This document shows positions 47,201 through 56,025 of a DNA stretch of 64,000 bases, piece after piece. The DNA is taken from NCBI GenBank assembly GCA_944323655.1, contig CALUTL010000008.1, forward strand, positions 20,551 through 84,550, written 5' to 3'. Each line of letters begins with the position of its first letter. Position 1 is the first letter of the stretch. The translations under genes and the position numbers were made by a program. Source of the stretch: Candidatus Gastranaerophilales bacterium (GTDB lineage Bacteria > Cyanobacteriota > Vampirovibrionia > Gastranaerophilales > Gastranaerophilaceae). The notes beneath the pieces are model-generated. The model made no database searches. It saw only the letters and a program-made list of their open reading frames with translations, and was not told the DNA's origin.

Positions 47201-47402
47201 GGGCTGCAACGGTAGATTCAACTACATCAGAACTTGCACCTGCATAAGTCGCAGTTACAACAACCTGCGGAGGAGTTATTGACGGATATTCTTCCAACGG
47301 AAGCAGATTTATCATCAGCATTCCTGCAAGAATTATCGCCAAAGATATTACTATCGCAAGCTTCGGCCGTTTTATAAAAAGATTGCCTTTATTTTCTGTC
47401 AT
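44244..47402 (-). CDS. RND multidrug efflux transporter (HAE1, AcrB-like)
   Basis: 1052 residues, the full HAE1 length with twelve transmembrane helices and two large periplasmic loops. The first helix (AIVISLAIILAGMLMINLLPLEEYP), the porter motif GASSDVVESTVAAPIE, and the central proton-relay region VGLVVDDAIVVLEN, with two Asp in helix four, are all present. It exports hydrophobic compounds at the expense of the proton gradient, working with the adaptor and channel encoded on either side. Confidence 0.95.
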   Translation of the reverse strand: MTENKGNLFIKRPKLAIVISLAIILAGMLMINLLPLEEYPSITPPQVVVTATYAGASSDVVESTVAAPIEAQLNGVEDMIYMSSTSQNGQYQLTLYFEIGSDPDMAVVNVQNQLQLVTPRLPEEVKRYGLSVKKSTGGPGLMMIAVNSPTHTYDALYVANYASIYIKDELARIKGVGKVSVFGSADYSMRIWLDASKMANLGVSISEVSNAIQYQNTQSPAGDLGVEPMKNKQMIKLTMRTKGRLQDVKEFEDIIVRSKPDGSQIRLKDIARVELGAESYSYFSRIGGRNSAIISISQLPEANAIDLSNKIRKKMAELSKSFPQGIEYKIERDETDFVRESIKEVINAIGLAIVLVGIVTYVFLGSARAALIPFCAIPVSLIGVFIFMNLLGFSINLLILFGLVLAVGLVVDDAIVVLENTQRHIQEGKNPKEATEVTMQEVFGAVLATSLVLMAVFVPVSFMAGITGRMFRQFALCIASSIGLSTLVALTLAPALCAIILKSGEEQSHLKFIQKFDEWFNRVRDKYLVGAKFFIDSPKATMVTFLIIVAFIAFLGKLIPQGFLPTEDKGAIFSQIQLPDGSSASRTDIVATEIEKKILAIPGVETTITLVGYSGENTALIVARLSDWSKRKKKELSMQSIMSKMQQEFSNYPSAKIAVFSPPSISGLGMFGGFEYELLDKGDRTPQELYEEAEKLIAAANKNPAFQLVYTSFTANLPQLLINVNADKAMAQSVEMSEIYSALAGYFGKSYVNDFNKYGRVYRVYLQADSEFREKPADINKIYVKNNYGKMVPLTSVVEVKEIVGPYSLTRFNMYPAITINGMTKTGVSSGDAIKIMEQVSDEVLPEDMGYAWSGSSLQEQESSGQILPIIIMSLVFVYLFLVGLYESWMLPVAVMLVSPVAIMGALFFQYVAGIFGTFAGLSLDIYAQIGLVMLIGLSTKQAILIIEFAKDAHEAGMPYKDAALEAAKLRFRAVMMTNIAFILGLLPLVFAKGAGAASRNSVGMTVFGGMMAVAFIGTFLVPAYYVIIEDFKAYTHKLAQKYKEKKNKETL

Positions 47403-47404
47403 TT

Positions 47405-48586
47405 TTATTTTTTCTCCGATTCGGTGCTGTTTGTCAGTTCTTTACTTTTAATCTTTTCCATTTCTTCTTTTGAAACTATTGTAACCGGTTTTCCAGGAAC
47501 AACTTTCTGAAGCCCGTCGGTAACTATCCTATCACCCTTTTTTAATCCCTCTTCCACAATCCAATCATTGCCGCTTTGGCCTTTTGTTTTTATATATACA
47601 AGCTGCGGCAAATCTTGTTCATCCAATTTATAAACAAACTTGCCTGCCTGATTCTCCTGCACTGCCGTCTGCGGAACCACTGGAATATTAGAAGGCTTGT
47701 TTGCATAAAGTTTTACCGTTAAAAATTCACCTTGAATTAATGCGTTATTCGGGTTCTGAAAAGTCGCCCTCATCGTTATTGTACCTGTTGACTGGTCTAC
47801 TTTGTTGTCTTGAAAATCCTGAATACCGTCAAATTTATATTTTTCTCCGTTTGAAAGATAAAGTTCGGTTTTTCTGTTTGAGTTTGCCTCAGCGTCTGAA
47901 TTTGCTAAAATTGCATAATCATTTGAATCAAGAGGGAACGTAACATAAATCGGATTTGTACTGTTAATTGTCGTTAACGCTCCTGATGAAGGAGTTACGT
48001 AGTTTCCGACGGTTACGTTTATTATCCCGACTCTGCCGTCTACAGGAGATTTCACCATTGTATAGCCCATAATTCGCTGACTGTCATTATAACTTGCTTC
48101 TGCGGATGCCACTTGCGCCCTTAAAGAATCCCTCTGCGATAGCATCTGATCGTACTGAGATCTTGCTATATAATCGTTTTTAACCAATTCTTCCGATCTT
48201 TTAAGCTGTTTTTCTGCGTATGCCAGCTGAGCCTTTAAATTCGCAACATTAGCACTTGCTACCTTTGACGAATTCACAAATTCTGTCGGTTCTATCTGAA
48301 ATAAGGTCTGACCTGCTTTTACAAAATCACCCTCTTTAAAATAACTTTTTGTCAAATATCCTGAAATACGTGCTAAAACATCTACTCTGTATTTTGAAAC
48401 TACTCTTCCGGGAGCTTCGTAAGTTCGTATTATGCTTCGGTCTTGAATATCTTCCACTACAACTTGCGGCGCCGGCTTGTTTCTTAAGGCGTTATTGCTT
48501 TTTATTTTATTGAATACCGTAACACTATATCTTGCAATAATAGCACCCAATAATACCGCTAATATTATTATTATTGTTTTTTTCAT
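47405..48586 (-). CDS. RND efflux periplasmic adaptor (membrane-fusion protein)
   Basis: 393 residues. An N-terminal anchor helix (IIIILAVLLGAIIA) is followed by the lipoyl half-motifs (RISGYLTKSYFKEGDFVKAGQTLFQIEP and VKSPVDGRVGIINVTVGNYV), a coiled-coil hairpin between them, and a beta-barrel and membrane-proximal domain. No lipobox Cys is seen. First gene of the adaptor-pump-channel operon, with two- to three-base gaps. Confidence 0.94.
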   Translation of the reverse strand: MKKTIIIILAVLLGAIIARYSVTVFNKIKSNNALRNKPAPQVVVEDIQDRSIIRTYEAPGRVVSKYRVDVLARISGYLTKSYFKEGDFVKAGQTLFQIEPTEFVNSSKVASANVANLKAQLAYAEKQLKRSEELVKNDYIARSQYDQMLSQRDSLRAQVASAEASYNDSQRIMGYTMVKSPVDGRVGIINVTVGNYVTPSSGALTTINSTNPIYVTFPLDSNDYAILANSDAEANSNRKTELYLSNGEKYKFDGIQDFQDNKVDQSTGTITMRATFQNPNNALIQGEFLTVKLYANKPSNIPVVPQTAVQENQAGKFVYKLDEQDLPQLVYIKTKGQSGNDWIVEEGLKKGDRIVTDGLQKVVPGKPVTIVSKEEMEKIKSKELTNSTESEKK

Positions 48587-48658
48587 TGTTTTCCCCTAAT
48601 CTTTTTTAATCGGATATTTGTATATTTTAAAAAATTTTGCTGCTTTTACAATAATTCA

Positions 48659-48686
48659 ATTATACAAAATCCAATTCAAAAAGCAA
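48659..48686 (-). promoter_or_regulatory. Promoter of the efflux operon
   Basis: Minus strand TTGCTT (48681-48686), 16-bp spacer, TATAAT (48659-48664, exact), about 75 nt upstream of the adaptor start. Confidence 0.55.
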
Positions 48687-48750
48687 TATTAATTACATGG
48701 ACAAATTGAACCCGTTATTTCCCGACTATAAGATTTTTAAACAATATACA

Positions 48751-48786
48751 AAGAGGCGGAGCCTGATGTTTCAGGCTCCGCCTCTT
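48751..48786 (-). terminator. Long GC-rich hairpin after ileS
   Basis: Perfect 16-bp palindrome arms AAGAGGCGGAGCCTGA and TCAGGCTCCGCCTCTT with a 4-nt loop, 14 nt beyond the ileS stop. No good U tract follows on the minus strand, so it is a weak intrinsic terminator or a protective 3' hairpin. Confidence 0.6.
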
Positions 48787-48800
48787 AATTTATTCAATTA

Positions 48801-51614
48801 TTACTTTATAGCCTCAAGACATTCTTCACAAATTCCGTCAGCATTAAGTTTTCTGTACTTCCAGCAGCGAGCGCATTTTTCGCCCTCTGCTTTTGTAACC
48901 CAAACCGTGTAATCGTCTTCTTTATATTCATTCAATACACCGGACGGTTTTTCGTCAGTTACATAAGCCTGAGAAGTAATAAAGATATTGCAAAGTTCAT
49001 CTTCATTTGCCTTTAAAACAGCATTATCTTTTACGCTTACATAAACCGCAACTTCAAGAGAACTTCCGACTTTTTTATCTGCTCTCAACGGTTCAATTGC
49101 GCGGCTTACAACTTCACGTGCTTTTAGAATTTGAGTAAATTCTTCATCTAATTTTTCATTTTTCCATTCAGCTTTTGCTTCAGGCCATTTTGAAAGAAGA
49201 ATACTTTCCAACCCGCCTTTTTGAGATTCAGGAACACTCATCCAAATATCTTCCGCCTGATGAGGCATTACAGGAACAAGCATTCTGACTAAAGCCTGCA
49301 ATATTTCATACATTACAGTCTGGCAAGCTCTGCGTGAAACTGATTTTTTGCCCGCTGTATAAAGTCTGTCTTTTACAATATCCAAATAGAAAGAGCTTAA
49401 GTCAACAGCTGCAAAATTTTGAAGATGTTGGAAATATTTATAAAATTCGTAATTTTCAAACGCAACTGTTACTTCTTCTATCAGACTATTGAGTTTGTGA
49501 AGTGCAAATTTGTCCAATTCCTTCAAATCTTCATAATCTACATAATCAACTTTCGGATCAAAATCAAAAAGGTTGCCAAGCAAAAATCTTGCGGTATTTC
49601 TTGTTTTCTTAAAGATTTCAACCAATTGTTTTACGATATTATCGCCGATTTTGGTATCGTTTCTGTAATCGACTGATGCTGCCCAAAGTCTTAGGATATC
49701 TGCGCCGTAATTCTTTATAATATCATCAGGGCGAATATAATTTCCCAAAGATTTTGACATTTTTCTGCCGTCCTCACCGAATACAAAACCGTGAGTAAGA
49801 ACTGTTTTATATGGAGCTTTTCCTTCTGTCGCAACTGAAGTTAAAAGTGAAGATTGGAACCAGCCTCTATGCTGATCGGAACCTTCAAGATACATTTCAA
49901 CAGGTGTCGTTCCAAGCTGTTCGCTTCTTTTTTCCACAACAGCTCTCCAGCTTATACCTGAGTCAAACCAGACATCCATAATGTCATTTTCTTTTCTAAA
50001 ATGAGTTTTACCGCATTTGGGGCACTTGAAACCGCTCGGCAGAAGTTCTTCTGCGCTATATTTAACCCAAGCATCAGAACTTTCTTTTTCAAAAATTTCA
50101 GCGATATGATTTATTGTTTCATCGGTTACGATAACTTCTCCGCAATCTTCACAGTAAAATACAGGAATCGGAACACCCCAGGCTCTTTGGCGGGAAATAC
50201 ACCAGTCTGTACGCCCTGCAACCATATTTGATATTCTGCTTTCTCCGTTTGCAGGAATCCATTGTACGTTTTTAATTGCTTCCAGCGCTTTATCTCTAAA
50301 TTTGTCGACTTTTACAAACCACTGAGGCGTTGCACGATAAATTACGGGATTTTTACATCTCCAGCAGTGCGGATAACTGTGGCTTATATCTTGTGCTTTT
50401 AAGAGCGCACCGCAATTTTGAAGCTTTTCTATTACGATTTTGTTTCCTTTGTAATACGGAACCCCTTCAAGATCTTTATCTTGAACAGCGTCTGTCCAAA
50501 TTCCACGCCCATCAAGAGGTGAAAATACTTCAATTCCGTATCTGCATCCGACTTCATAGTCCTCTAACCCGTGTCCCGGAGCTGTGTGAACTGATCCTGT
50601 ACCTGCATCAAGAGTAACGTGTTCTCCTAAAATTATCGGAGATTTTCTGTCATACAGAGGGTGTTTTGTATTCAAAAGTTCAAGATCCTGACCTATGCAA
50701 GAACCGACAACTTTAATATCTTTTTCATCCCATTCAACATCATTTAAATATGCACCTAAAAGTTCTTGTGCAACAACATAAACGTCACCTTTATACTCAA
50801 AGAATGTATATTCAAACTTCGGGTGCATACTGATTGCCATGTTTGACGGAATTGTCCAAGGAGTTGTTGTCCAAATTATTGCGTAAATATCTTTATCGGA
50901 TTTTCCGCTCAGAATTCTACTGTTAATCTTATTTGTGCTTTCTTCATCAAACTTAAATCTTACATATATTGAAGTTGAGGTATGATCTGCATATTCAACT
51001 TCGGCTTCTGCAAGCGCTGTTTCACAAGATGCACACCAATAAACAGGTTTCATTCCTTTTTCAATATAACCTTTCTTGTACATCTCTCCAAAAACTCTAA
51101 CCTGTTCGGCTTCATATTCAGGTGCAATCGTTAAATACGGATGCTCCCAGTCGCCCCAAACACCTAAACGCTTAAATTCATTTTCCTGACCTTTTAAGTT
51201 TTTATGCGCAAACTCACGGCATTTCTGACGAAGTTCATAAGGTGTTACAGCGCTTCTACCGCCTTTAATCTCTTTTACAACCTTATTTTCAATCGGAAGC
51301 CCGTGTCCGTCATAACCTGGAACGTAAGGAGCATAAAAGCCTCTTTGTGATTTATATTTGGTTAAAATATCTTTTAAAATTTTATTGAGTGCAGTTCCGA
51401 CGTGAATTTTCTCACTGCTTAAATAAGGAGGCCCGTCATGAAGAATAAATTTATTTGTTTTATCTTTATTTGCTACTGATTTTTCATAAATTTTGTTTTC
51501 TTCCCAGAACTTTTGAATTTCAAGTTCTCTAACCGTTGCATTCGCTCTCATCGCAAGACTTGTCTGCGGGAGGTTCAGTGTGTCTTTAAATTCAACTTTC
51601 GTACTTTCACTCAT
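48801..51614 (-). CDS. ileS: Isoleucyl-tRNA synthetase
   Basis: 937 residues, usual bacterial length. KMSKS is intact in GRKMSKSLGNY. The other class I signature reads KIHVGTALNK, so HIGH appears as HVGT, and one extra residue lies between PPY and it. The C-terminal zinc finger CARCWKYRKLNADGICEEC is complete, as is the editing-domain insertion. No T-box or other leader was recognised. Confidence 0.96.
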   Translation of the reverse strand: MSESTKVEFKDTLNLPQTSLAMRANATVRELEIQKFWEENKIYEKSVANKDKTNKFILHDGPPYLSSEKIHVGTALNKILKDILTKYKSQRGFYAPYVPGYDGHGLPIENKVVKEIKGGRSAVTPYELRQKCREFAHKNLKGQENEFKRLGVWGDWEHPYLTIAPEYEAEQVRVFGEMYKKGYIEKGMKPVYWCASCETALAEAEVEYADHTSTSIYVRFKFDEESTNKINSRILSGKSDKDIYAIIWTTTPWTIPSNMAISMHPKFEYTFFEYKGDVYVVAQELLGAYLNDVEWDEKDIKVVGSCIGQDLELLNTKHPLYDRKSPIILGEHVTLDAGTGSVHTAPGHGLEDYEVGCRYGIEVFSPLDGRGIWTDAVQDKDLEGVPYYKGNKIVIEKLQNCGALLKAQDISHSYPHCWRCKNPVIYRATPQWFVKVDKFRDKALEAIKNVQWIPANGESRISNMVAGRTDWCISRQRAWGVPIPVFYCEDCGEVIVTDETINHIAEIFEKESSDAWVKYSAEELLPSGFKCPKCGKTHFRKENDIMDVWFDSGISWRAVVEKRSEQLGTTPVEMYLEGSDQHRGWFQSSLLTSVATEGKAPYKTVLTHGFVFGEDGRKMSKSLGNYIRPDDIIKNYGADILRLWAASVDYRNDTKIGDNIVKQLVEIFKKTRNTARFLLGNLFDFDPKVDYVDYEDLKELDKFALHKLNSLIEEVTVAFENYEFYKYFQHLQNFAAVDLSSFYLDIVKDRLYTAGKKSVSRRACQTVMYEILQALVRMLVPVMPHQAEDIWMSVPESQKGGLESILLSKWPEAKAEWKNEKLDEEFTQILKAREVVSRAIEPLRADKKVGSSLEVAVYVSVKDNAVLKANEDELCNIFITSQAYVTDEKPSGVLNEYKEDDYTVWVTKAEGEKCARCWKYRKLNADGICEECLEAIK

Positions 51615-51647
51615 CTTATTCTATCCTTCTTTTTTAATTGTTTTTTA

Positions 51648-52952
51648 TTAATGTCTTTCGCGATTTTTTCTGAAATTTTCAATGTCTGCGCCGATACTTT
51701 CAGCTTTTGACTGCGCCACGAACTCTTTCATTTTATCATAATCAAAAACTTTTTCCCATCGGGCAATTACAACGGTCGCAACACAGTTACCGATAAGGTT
51801 TACGGTTGTTCTTCCCATATCAAGAATCTGGTCAATACCAAGCAGAATTGCAACTCCCAAAATCGGAATATCAAAACTTGCCAGAGTTCCTGCAAGAACT
51901 ATCAAAGAAACTCTCGGAACTCCGGCTACACCTTTGCTTGTTAACATCAATGCAAGCATTATAATTACCTGTTGATTTAAATCCAAATTAATTCCGACGA
52001 TTTGAGAAGAAAACAAAACCGCCATTGCAAGGTACAAAGTGCTTCCGTCAAGGTTAAATGTATACCCAGTCGGCATAACAAATCCAACTATGTTTTTCGG
52101 AACTCCAAACCGCTCCATAATATCCATAGCCTTAGGAAAAGCAGCCTCCGAGCTTGCGGTAGTGAATGCCAAAAGTGCCGGTTCCTGCAATGCTCTTAAC
52201 AAGTTTCTAAATGAAATTCTTACTATTTTGCAAACCAAAAACAAAACCAATACAACAAAAATTGCAAGCGCAAAATACAATGCACCGATTATTTTAAAGT
52301 AATTTTTAAGAACAGCAAGCCCGTTTGCGCCGACTGTTGATGTAATTGCCCCGAAAATTCCTAAAGGCGCAAAATACATAACATATTCAGTAAACTTAAA
52401 CATTATCTGCGAAACGGAATTTAAAACATCCAAAACAGGCTGAGCTTTTTTGCCGACAGCACAAATCGCAAGTGCAAAAAATATTGAAAAAACTACAATT
52501 TGAAGCAGATTCCCTTTTGCCATCGCATCGACAATGCTTGTCGGGAAAATATCCGTAACCATTGCACTGATTGAAGTATGCGCCTGACCTGCGGCAATAA
52601 TCCCTGCGGCTTGCATCTCAATAGCATGAGGCGAGGTTCCTGATACAAATCCAACTCCCGGCTTAAATATATTTCCGACAGTAAGCCCGATTATAAGAGC
52701 AAGTGTCGTCACAATTTCAAAATAAATAATAGTCTTAAGCCCGATTTTACCTAATTTTTTAGCATCACCATGCCCCGCAATTCCGACCACCAAAGTCGAA
52801 AACAATAAAGGCGCAATAATCATCTTAACCATTCTCAGAAAAATTTCCGCTAACGGCTTCATTTTAACCGCAAAATCAGGGGCAAAATGTCCGACGATTA
52901 TGCCTAAAAATAATGCTATAAATATCAGGGCTGTAAGTCTTGAGTGTTTCAA
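51648..52952 (-). CDS. Dicarboxylate/amino acid:cation symporter (DAACS family)
   Basis: 434 residues with about eight helices and two re-entrant loops. Family landmarks are FLRMVKMIIAPLLFSTLVVGIAG near the N-terminus, the Ser-rich hairpin TTASSEAAFPKAM, GYTFNLDGSTLYL, and VNLIGNCVATVVIARWE. GltP (glutamate) and DctA (C4-dicarboxylate) cannot be separated by eye. It is in the same direction as ileS, 33 nt upstream. Confidence 0.92.
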   Translation of the reverse strand: MKHSRLTALIFIALFLGIIVGHFAPDFAVKMKPLAEIFLRMVKMIIAPLLFSTLVVGIAGHGDAKKLGKIGLKTIIYFEIVTTLALIIGLTVGNIFKPGVGFVSGTSPHAIEMQAAGIIAAGQAHTSISAMVTDIFPTSIVDAMAKGNLLQIVVFSIFFALAICAVGKKAQPVLDVLNSVSQIMFKFTEYVMYFAPLGIFGAITSTVGANGLAVLKNYFKIIGALYFALAIFVVLVLFLVCKIVRISFRNLLRALQEPALLAFTTASSEAAFPKAMDIMERFGVPKNIVGFVMPTGYTFNLDGSTLYLAMAVLFSSQIVGINLDLNQQVIIMLALMLTSKGVAGVPRVSLIVLAGTLASFDIPILGVAILLGIDQILDMGRTTVNLIGNCVATVVIARWEKVFDYDKMKEFVAQSKAESIGADIENFRKNRERH

Positions 52953-53170
52953 AAATTTTCACCTCGGATGATATTATATTACAAACATAAATATCTAAAA
53001 AGTTATAAAAATATTTTGTTACAAAAGCGCCATATAAATAAAATATCATGTTGCATGACTTTTCAAATTGATGTAAAATTGTAGAACAAACCATGCTTTA
53101 AATATTTTTATTTATGGGGATGATTTTTAGTTTCTAATAAGAAGACTTGGATTAATAAATGGAGGTTAGT

Positions 53171-55207
53171 GTGAACTTAGTGGAAGAAAAATTAAACTTA
53201 TCCGAAAACGCAATAAAAGTTCTCGAAAGAAGATACTTAAAAAGGGACAAGGACGGCAATTGTACAGAAACACCGGCTGACATGTTCAAACGTGTCGCGA
53301 TGGCAATTGCATCAGGAGATTTGAAATTCGGCAAATCTCAAGCTGAAGTAGACAAACTTGCTGAACGTTTTTACGATTTTATTACAAAATGCTACTTTAT
53401 GCCGAATTCTCCGACATTGATGAACGCAGGAAGAGAACTCGGACAATTGGCAGCTTGCTTTGTGTTGCCTGTCGAAGACAGCCTTGAAGGGATTTTTGAA
53501 ACAGTTAAAAACACAGCATTAATACACAAATCAGGAGGCGGAACAGGTTTTTCATTCTCAAGACTTCGCCCTAAAAACAGCGTTGTAAAATCAACAATGG
53601 GTGTTTCATCAGGCCCTGTTTCATTTATGGAAGTGTTCAACGCCGCAACCGAAGCCGTTAAACAAGGCGGAACAAGACGCGGTGCTAATATGGGTATTTT
53701 AAGAGTTGACCACCCTGATATTTTAGACTTTATCAACTGCAAATCAGATAACAATAAATTAAACAACTTCAATATTTCAGTTGCAATTACCGATAAATTT
53801 ATGGAAGCACTTAAAAAAGGCGAAGATTACGATTTAGTAAATCCGCAAAACAATCAGGTTGTTGCAAAGTTAAATGCAAAGAAAGTATTTGATTTAATAG
53901 TTGACGGAGCTTGGAGAAACGGTGAACCGGGTATAATTTTCATCGACAAAATGAATTCAGATAACCCGACACCTTTGGTAGGTCAAATTGAATCAACAAA
54001 TCCTTGCGGAGAAGTTCCTTTGTTAGCTTACGAAGCTTGCAACTTAGGTTCAATTAACTTAGGCAGAATGGTTGTTGAAGGCTCAAACGGCCCGGAAATT
54101 GATTGGAAAACTCTTGCCGATACAACAAGAACTGCGATCAGATTTTTGGACAACGTAATTGCCGTAAACAATTACCCGCTTCCTCAGATTTCGGAAATGG
54201 TACAAAACAACCGCAAAATAGGACTTGGCGTAATGGGCTGGGCTGATATGCTTATGAAAATGGGACTTTCGTATAGCTCTGCCGAAGGCACAAAATTAGC
54301 TTCCCAAATTATGGAATTCATTGATTACGAATCTAAATGCGAATCTATTGAACTTTCAAAAGAAAGAGGCAGATTTAACAACTTTAAAGGAAGCATTTAC
54401 GACGGTAAAGACTTTTTGTATAACAAATACAAAGGAAAATCAGCCGGCAAAGTTTCCGACGAACAATGGAAAGAATTAGATTCACAAATTGAAAAATACG
54501 GTATCCGTAATGCAACAACAACTTGTATTGCTCCAACCGGAACAATTTCAATGATTGCAGGAGCGTCAGGCGGAGTTGAACCTTTGTTCGGACTTGTATT
54601 TTCAAGATTAATCATGGACGGAACAGAAATGCTTGAAATCAATCCGATATTCAAGGAATACGCAATCAAAAACGGTTTCTATTCTGAAAGCTTGATGAAA
54701 GAAATTGCAAAAACAGGTTCTGTTGCACACATTGCTGGAGTTCCTGAAGATGCTAAGAAGATTTTCGTAACAGCTCACGATGTATCACCTTACTGGCACG
54801 TAAAAATGCAAGCAGCATTCCAGCTTCACACAGATAACGCCGTATCAAAAACCGTAAACTTTGAAGAACACGCAACTCGTGAAGATATTGAACAAGCTTA
54901 CATTTTAGCATACGAAAACAATCTGAAAGGAATTACCGTTTACAGAAATAACAGCCGTCAATTCCAGCCGATGAATTTGGACGCTAAAAAATCAGAAGCG
55001 CAGGTCGAAGCTGAAAAATCTATGAAAACAGTTTCAGAACCTGAGAAAAAACCTGAAATGACAAATCCGATTAAAGAAACAAAAACAGAAGATTACAACC
55101 CGACAGGTGAAATTAAAACCGTTAAATGCCCTGAATGCGGAAACGAAATTCAGATGGCAGAAGGCTGCTTTATTTGCCTAAAATGCGGATATTCAGGTTG
55201 TTCATAG
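53171..55207 (+). CDS. nrdJ: Adenosylcobalamin-dependent ribonucleotide reductase, class II
   Basis: 678 residues from a proposed GTG at 53171, five bases after GGAGG; the in-frame ATG at 53159 contains that site within its own codons and has none upstream. Class II RNR reduces ribonucleotides with a cobalamin radical and needs no oxygen. Landmarks: IHKSGGGTGFSFSRLRP, STNPCGEVPLLAYEACNLGSINL and CIAPTGTISMIAGASGGVEP. The C-terminus has Cys pairs (CPECG, CLKCG) like the zinc-ribbon/redox tails of NrdJ. Confidence 0.94.
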   Translation: MNLVEEKLNLSENAIKVLERRYLKRDKDGNCTETPADMFKRVAMAIASGDLKFGKSQAEVDKLAERFYDFITKCYFMPNSPTLMNAGRELGQLAACFVLPVEDSLEGIFETVKNTALIHKSGGGTGFSFSRLRPKNSVVKSTMGVSSGPVSFMEVFNAATEAVKQGGTRRGANMGILRVDHPDILDFINCKSDNNKLNNFNISVAITDKFMEALKKGEDYDLVNPQNNQVVAKLNAKKVFDLIVDGAWRNGEPGIIFIDKMNSDNPTPLVGQIESTNPCGEVPLLAYEACNLGSINLGRMVVEGSNGPEIDWKTLADTTRTAIRFLDNVIAVNNYPLPQISEMVQNNRKIGLGVMGWADMLMKMGLSYSSAEGTKLASQIMEFIDYESKCESIELSKERGRFNNFKGSIYDGKDFLYNKYKGKSAGKVSDEQWKELDSQIEKYGIRNATTTCIAPTGTISMIAGASGGVEPLFGLVFSRLIMDGTEMLEINPIFKEYAIKNGFYSESLMKEIAKTGSVAHIAGVPEDAKKIFVTAHDVSPYWHVKMQAAFQLHTDNAVSKTVNFEEHATREDIEQAYILAYENNLKGITVYRNNSRQFQPMNLDAKKSEAQVEAEKSMKTVSEPEKKPEMTNPIKETKTEDYNPTGEIKTVKCPECGNEIQMAEGCFICLKCGYSGCS

Positions 55208-55235
55208 AATACAACTTTAAATATTAAAAACTTAA

Positions 55236-55265
55236 AAAAGGCCTGCCTAAAAAAGCAGGTCTTTT
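55236..55265 (+). terminator. Intrinsic terminator after nrdJ
   Basis: AAAGGCCTGC / GCAGGTCTTT hairpin followed by TATTAT, 29 nt after the stop. Confidence 0.75.
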
Positions 55266-55315
55266 ATTATAAAAATATTAAAACTGTAAACATTATTTAA
55301 AATTTCCATAAAAAC

Positions 55316-55354
55316 AGGCAATTTTTTCACACATAAAACCTTTATAAAAGTAAG
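55316..55354 (+). promoter_or_regulatory. Bipartite promoter element, copy E
   Basis: AGGCAA (55316-55321), 18 bp, CTTTATAAAAGTAAG. It ends 27 nt before the 55382 start codon. Confidence 0.55.
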
Positions 55355-55381
55355 TAGTGTAATCGGAAAGGTTTGTGCGAA

Positions 55382-55891
55382 ATGAAAACGGAAATGGTTA
55401 ATGCATTTAATTCATCGGTAGTTGGCGGGAATTTAGTTCAAATTGACAACAAAAACCGTTACCATGTAACAGACAAAAACGGGAAAACAAAAGTTTTAAC
55501 CCGAGATCAGTTTGAAAAGAACATTGTACAAAATGAAGACAAACTTCACTCAGGAGAAGACATCAAATTTAAAAAACCGATGTCATTTTTCTCAAAAGCA
55601 ATGCTGACGCTTTTAGGAGCAGGAGCGATTGCTGGTATAATTTACCGCAAAGACATTCTGAAATTTTTTAAATCCTCACAAACCAAAGAAGTTATAGATA
55701 ATCTTGTAAACAGCGAAAGCGGACAAAAAATTAAAAAAACAGGCGAAACTATAAAAGATACCGTTGAAGATGTAATAAAAAATCCAAAAACTTATGCTCA
55801 AAAAATTGATGGTTTTGTCGCAAAATGGACAGAAAAAGGCATTAACGGAATTGGTAAAGTCGTTGATTTTATAAAAGGATTTAAAAAGTAG
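55382..55891 (+). CDS. Unknown protein with one membrane helix
   Basis: 169 residues from the ATG at 55382 (GGAAAGG ten bases upstream); a TTG nine bases earlier is too close to the ribosome site. A soluble N-terminal part (~70 residues) with DNKNRYHVTDKNGKTKVLTRDQFE is followed by one hydrophobic helix (AMLTLLGAGAIAGIIY) and a Lys-rich helical C-terminal part (VIKNPKTYAQKIDGFVAKW). No signal cleavage site. No family recognised. Probably monocistronic. Confidence 0.62.
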   Translation: MKTEMVNAFNSSVVGGNLVQIDNKNRYHVTDKNGKTKVLTRDQFEKNIVQNEDKLHSGEDIKFKKPMSFFSKAMLTLLGAGAIAGIIYRKDILKFFKSSQTKEVIDNLVNSESGQKIKKTGETIKDTVEDVIKNPKTYAQKIDGFVAKWTEKGINGIGKVVDFIKGFKK

Positions 55892-55917
55892 AATAGCAAT
55901 AAAAAATAAGAAAATTT

Positions 55918-55954
55918 AAATCCCTGTGAACGCAAAATTTTACAGGGATTTTTT
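55918..55954 (+). terminator. Intrinsic terminator after the 55382 gene
   Basis: AAATCCCTGT / ACAGGGATTT stem, followed by six T residues. Confidence 0.88.
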
Positions 55955-56025
55955 AATGGACAAAAACGTAATTCTTTACACAGATATGAGTTTTATATAT
56001 AATGGACAGGCAAAGGAATTAAAAT

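Noticed and set aside
52953..53170. Cobalamin riboswitch upstream of the B12-dependent nrdJ
   Set aside because: The 218-bp spacer is AT-rich with no B12-box-like sequence or large fold.
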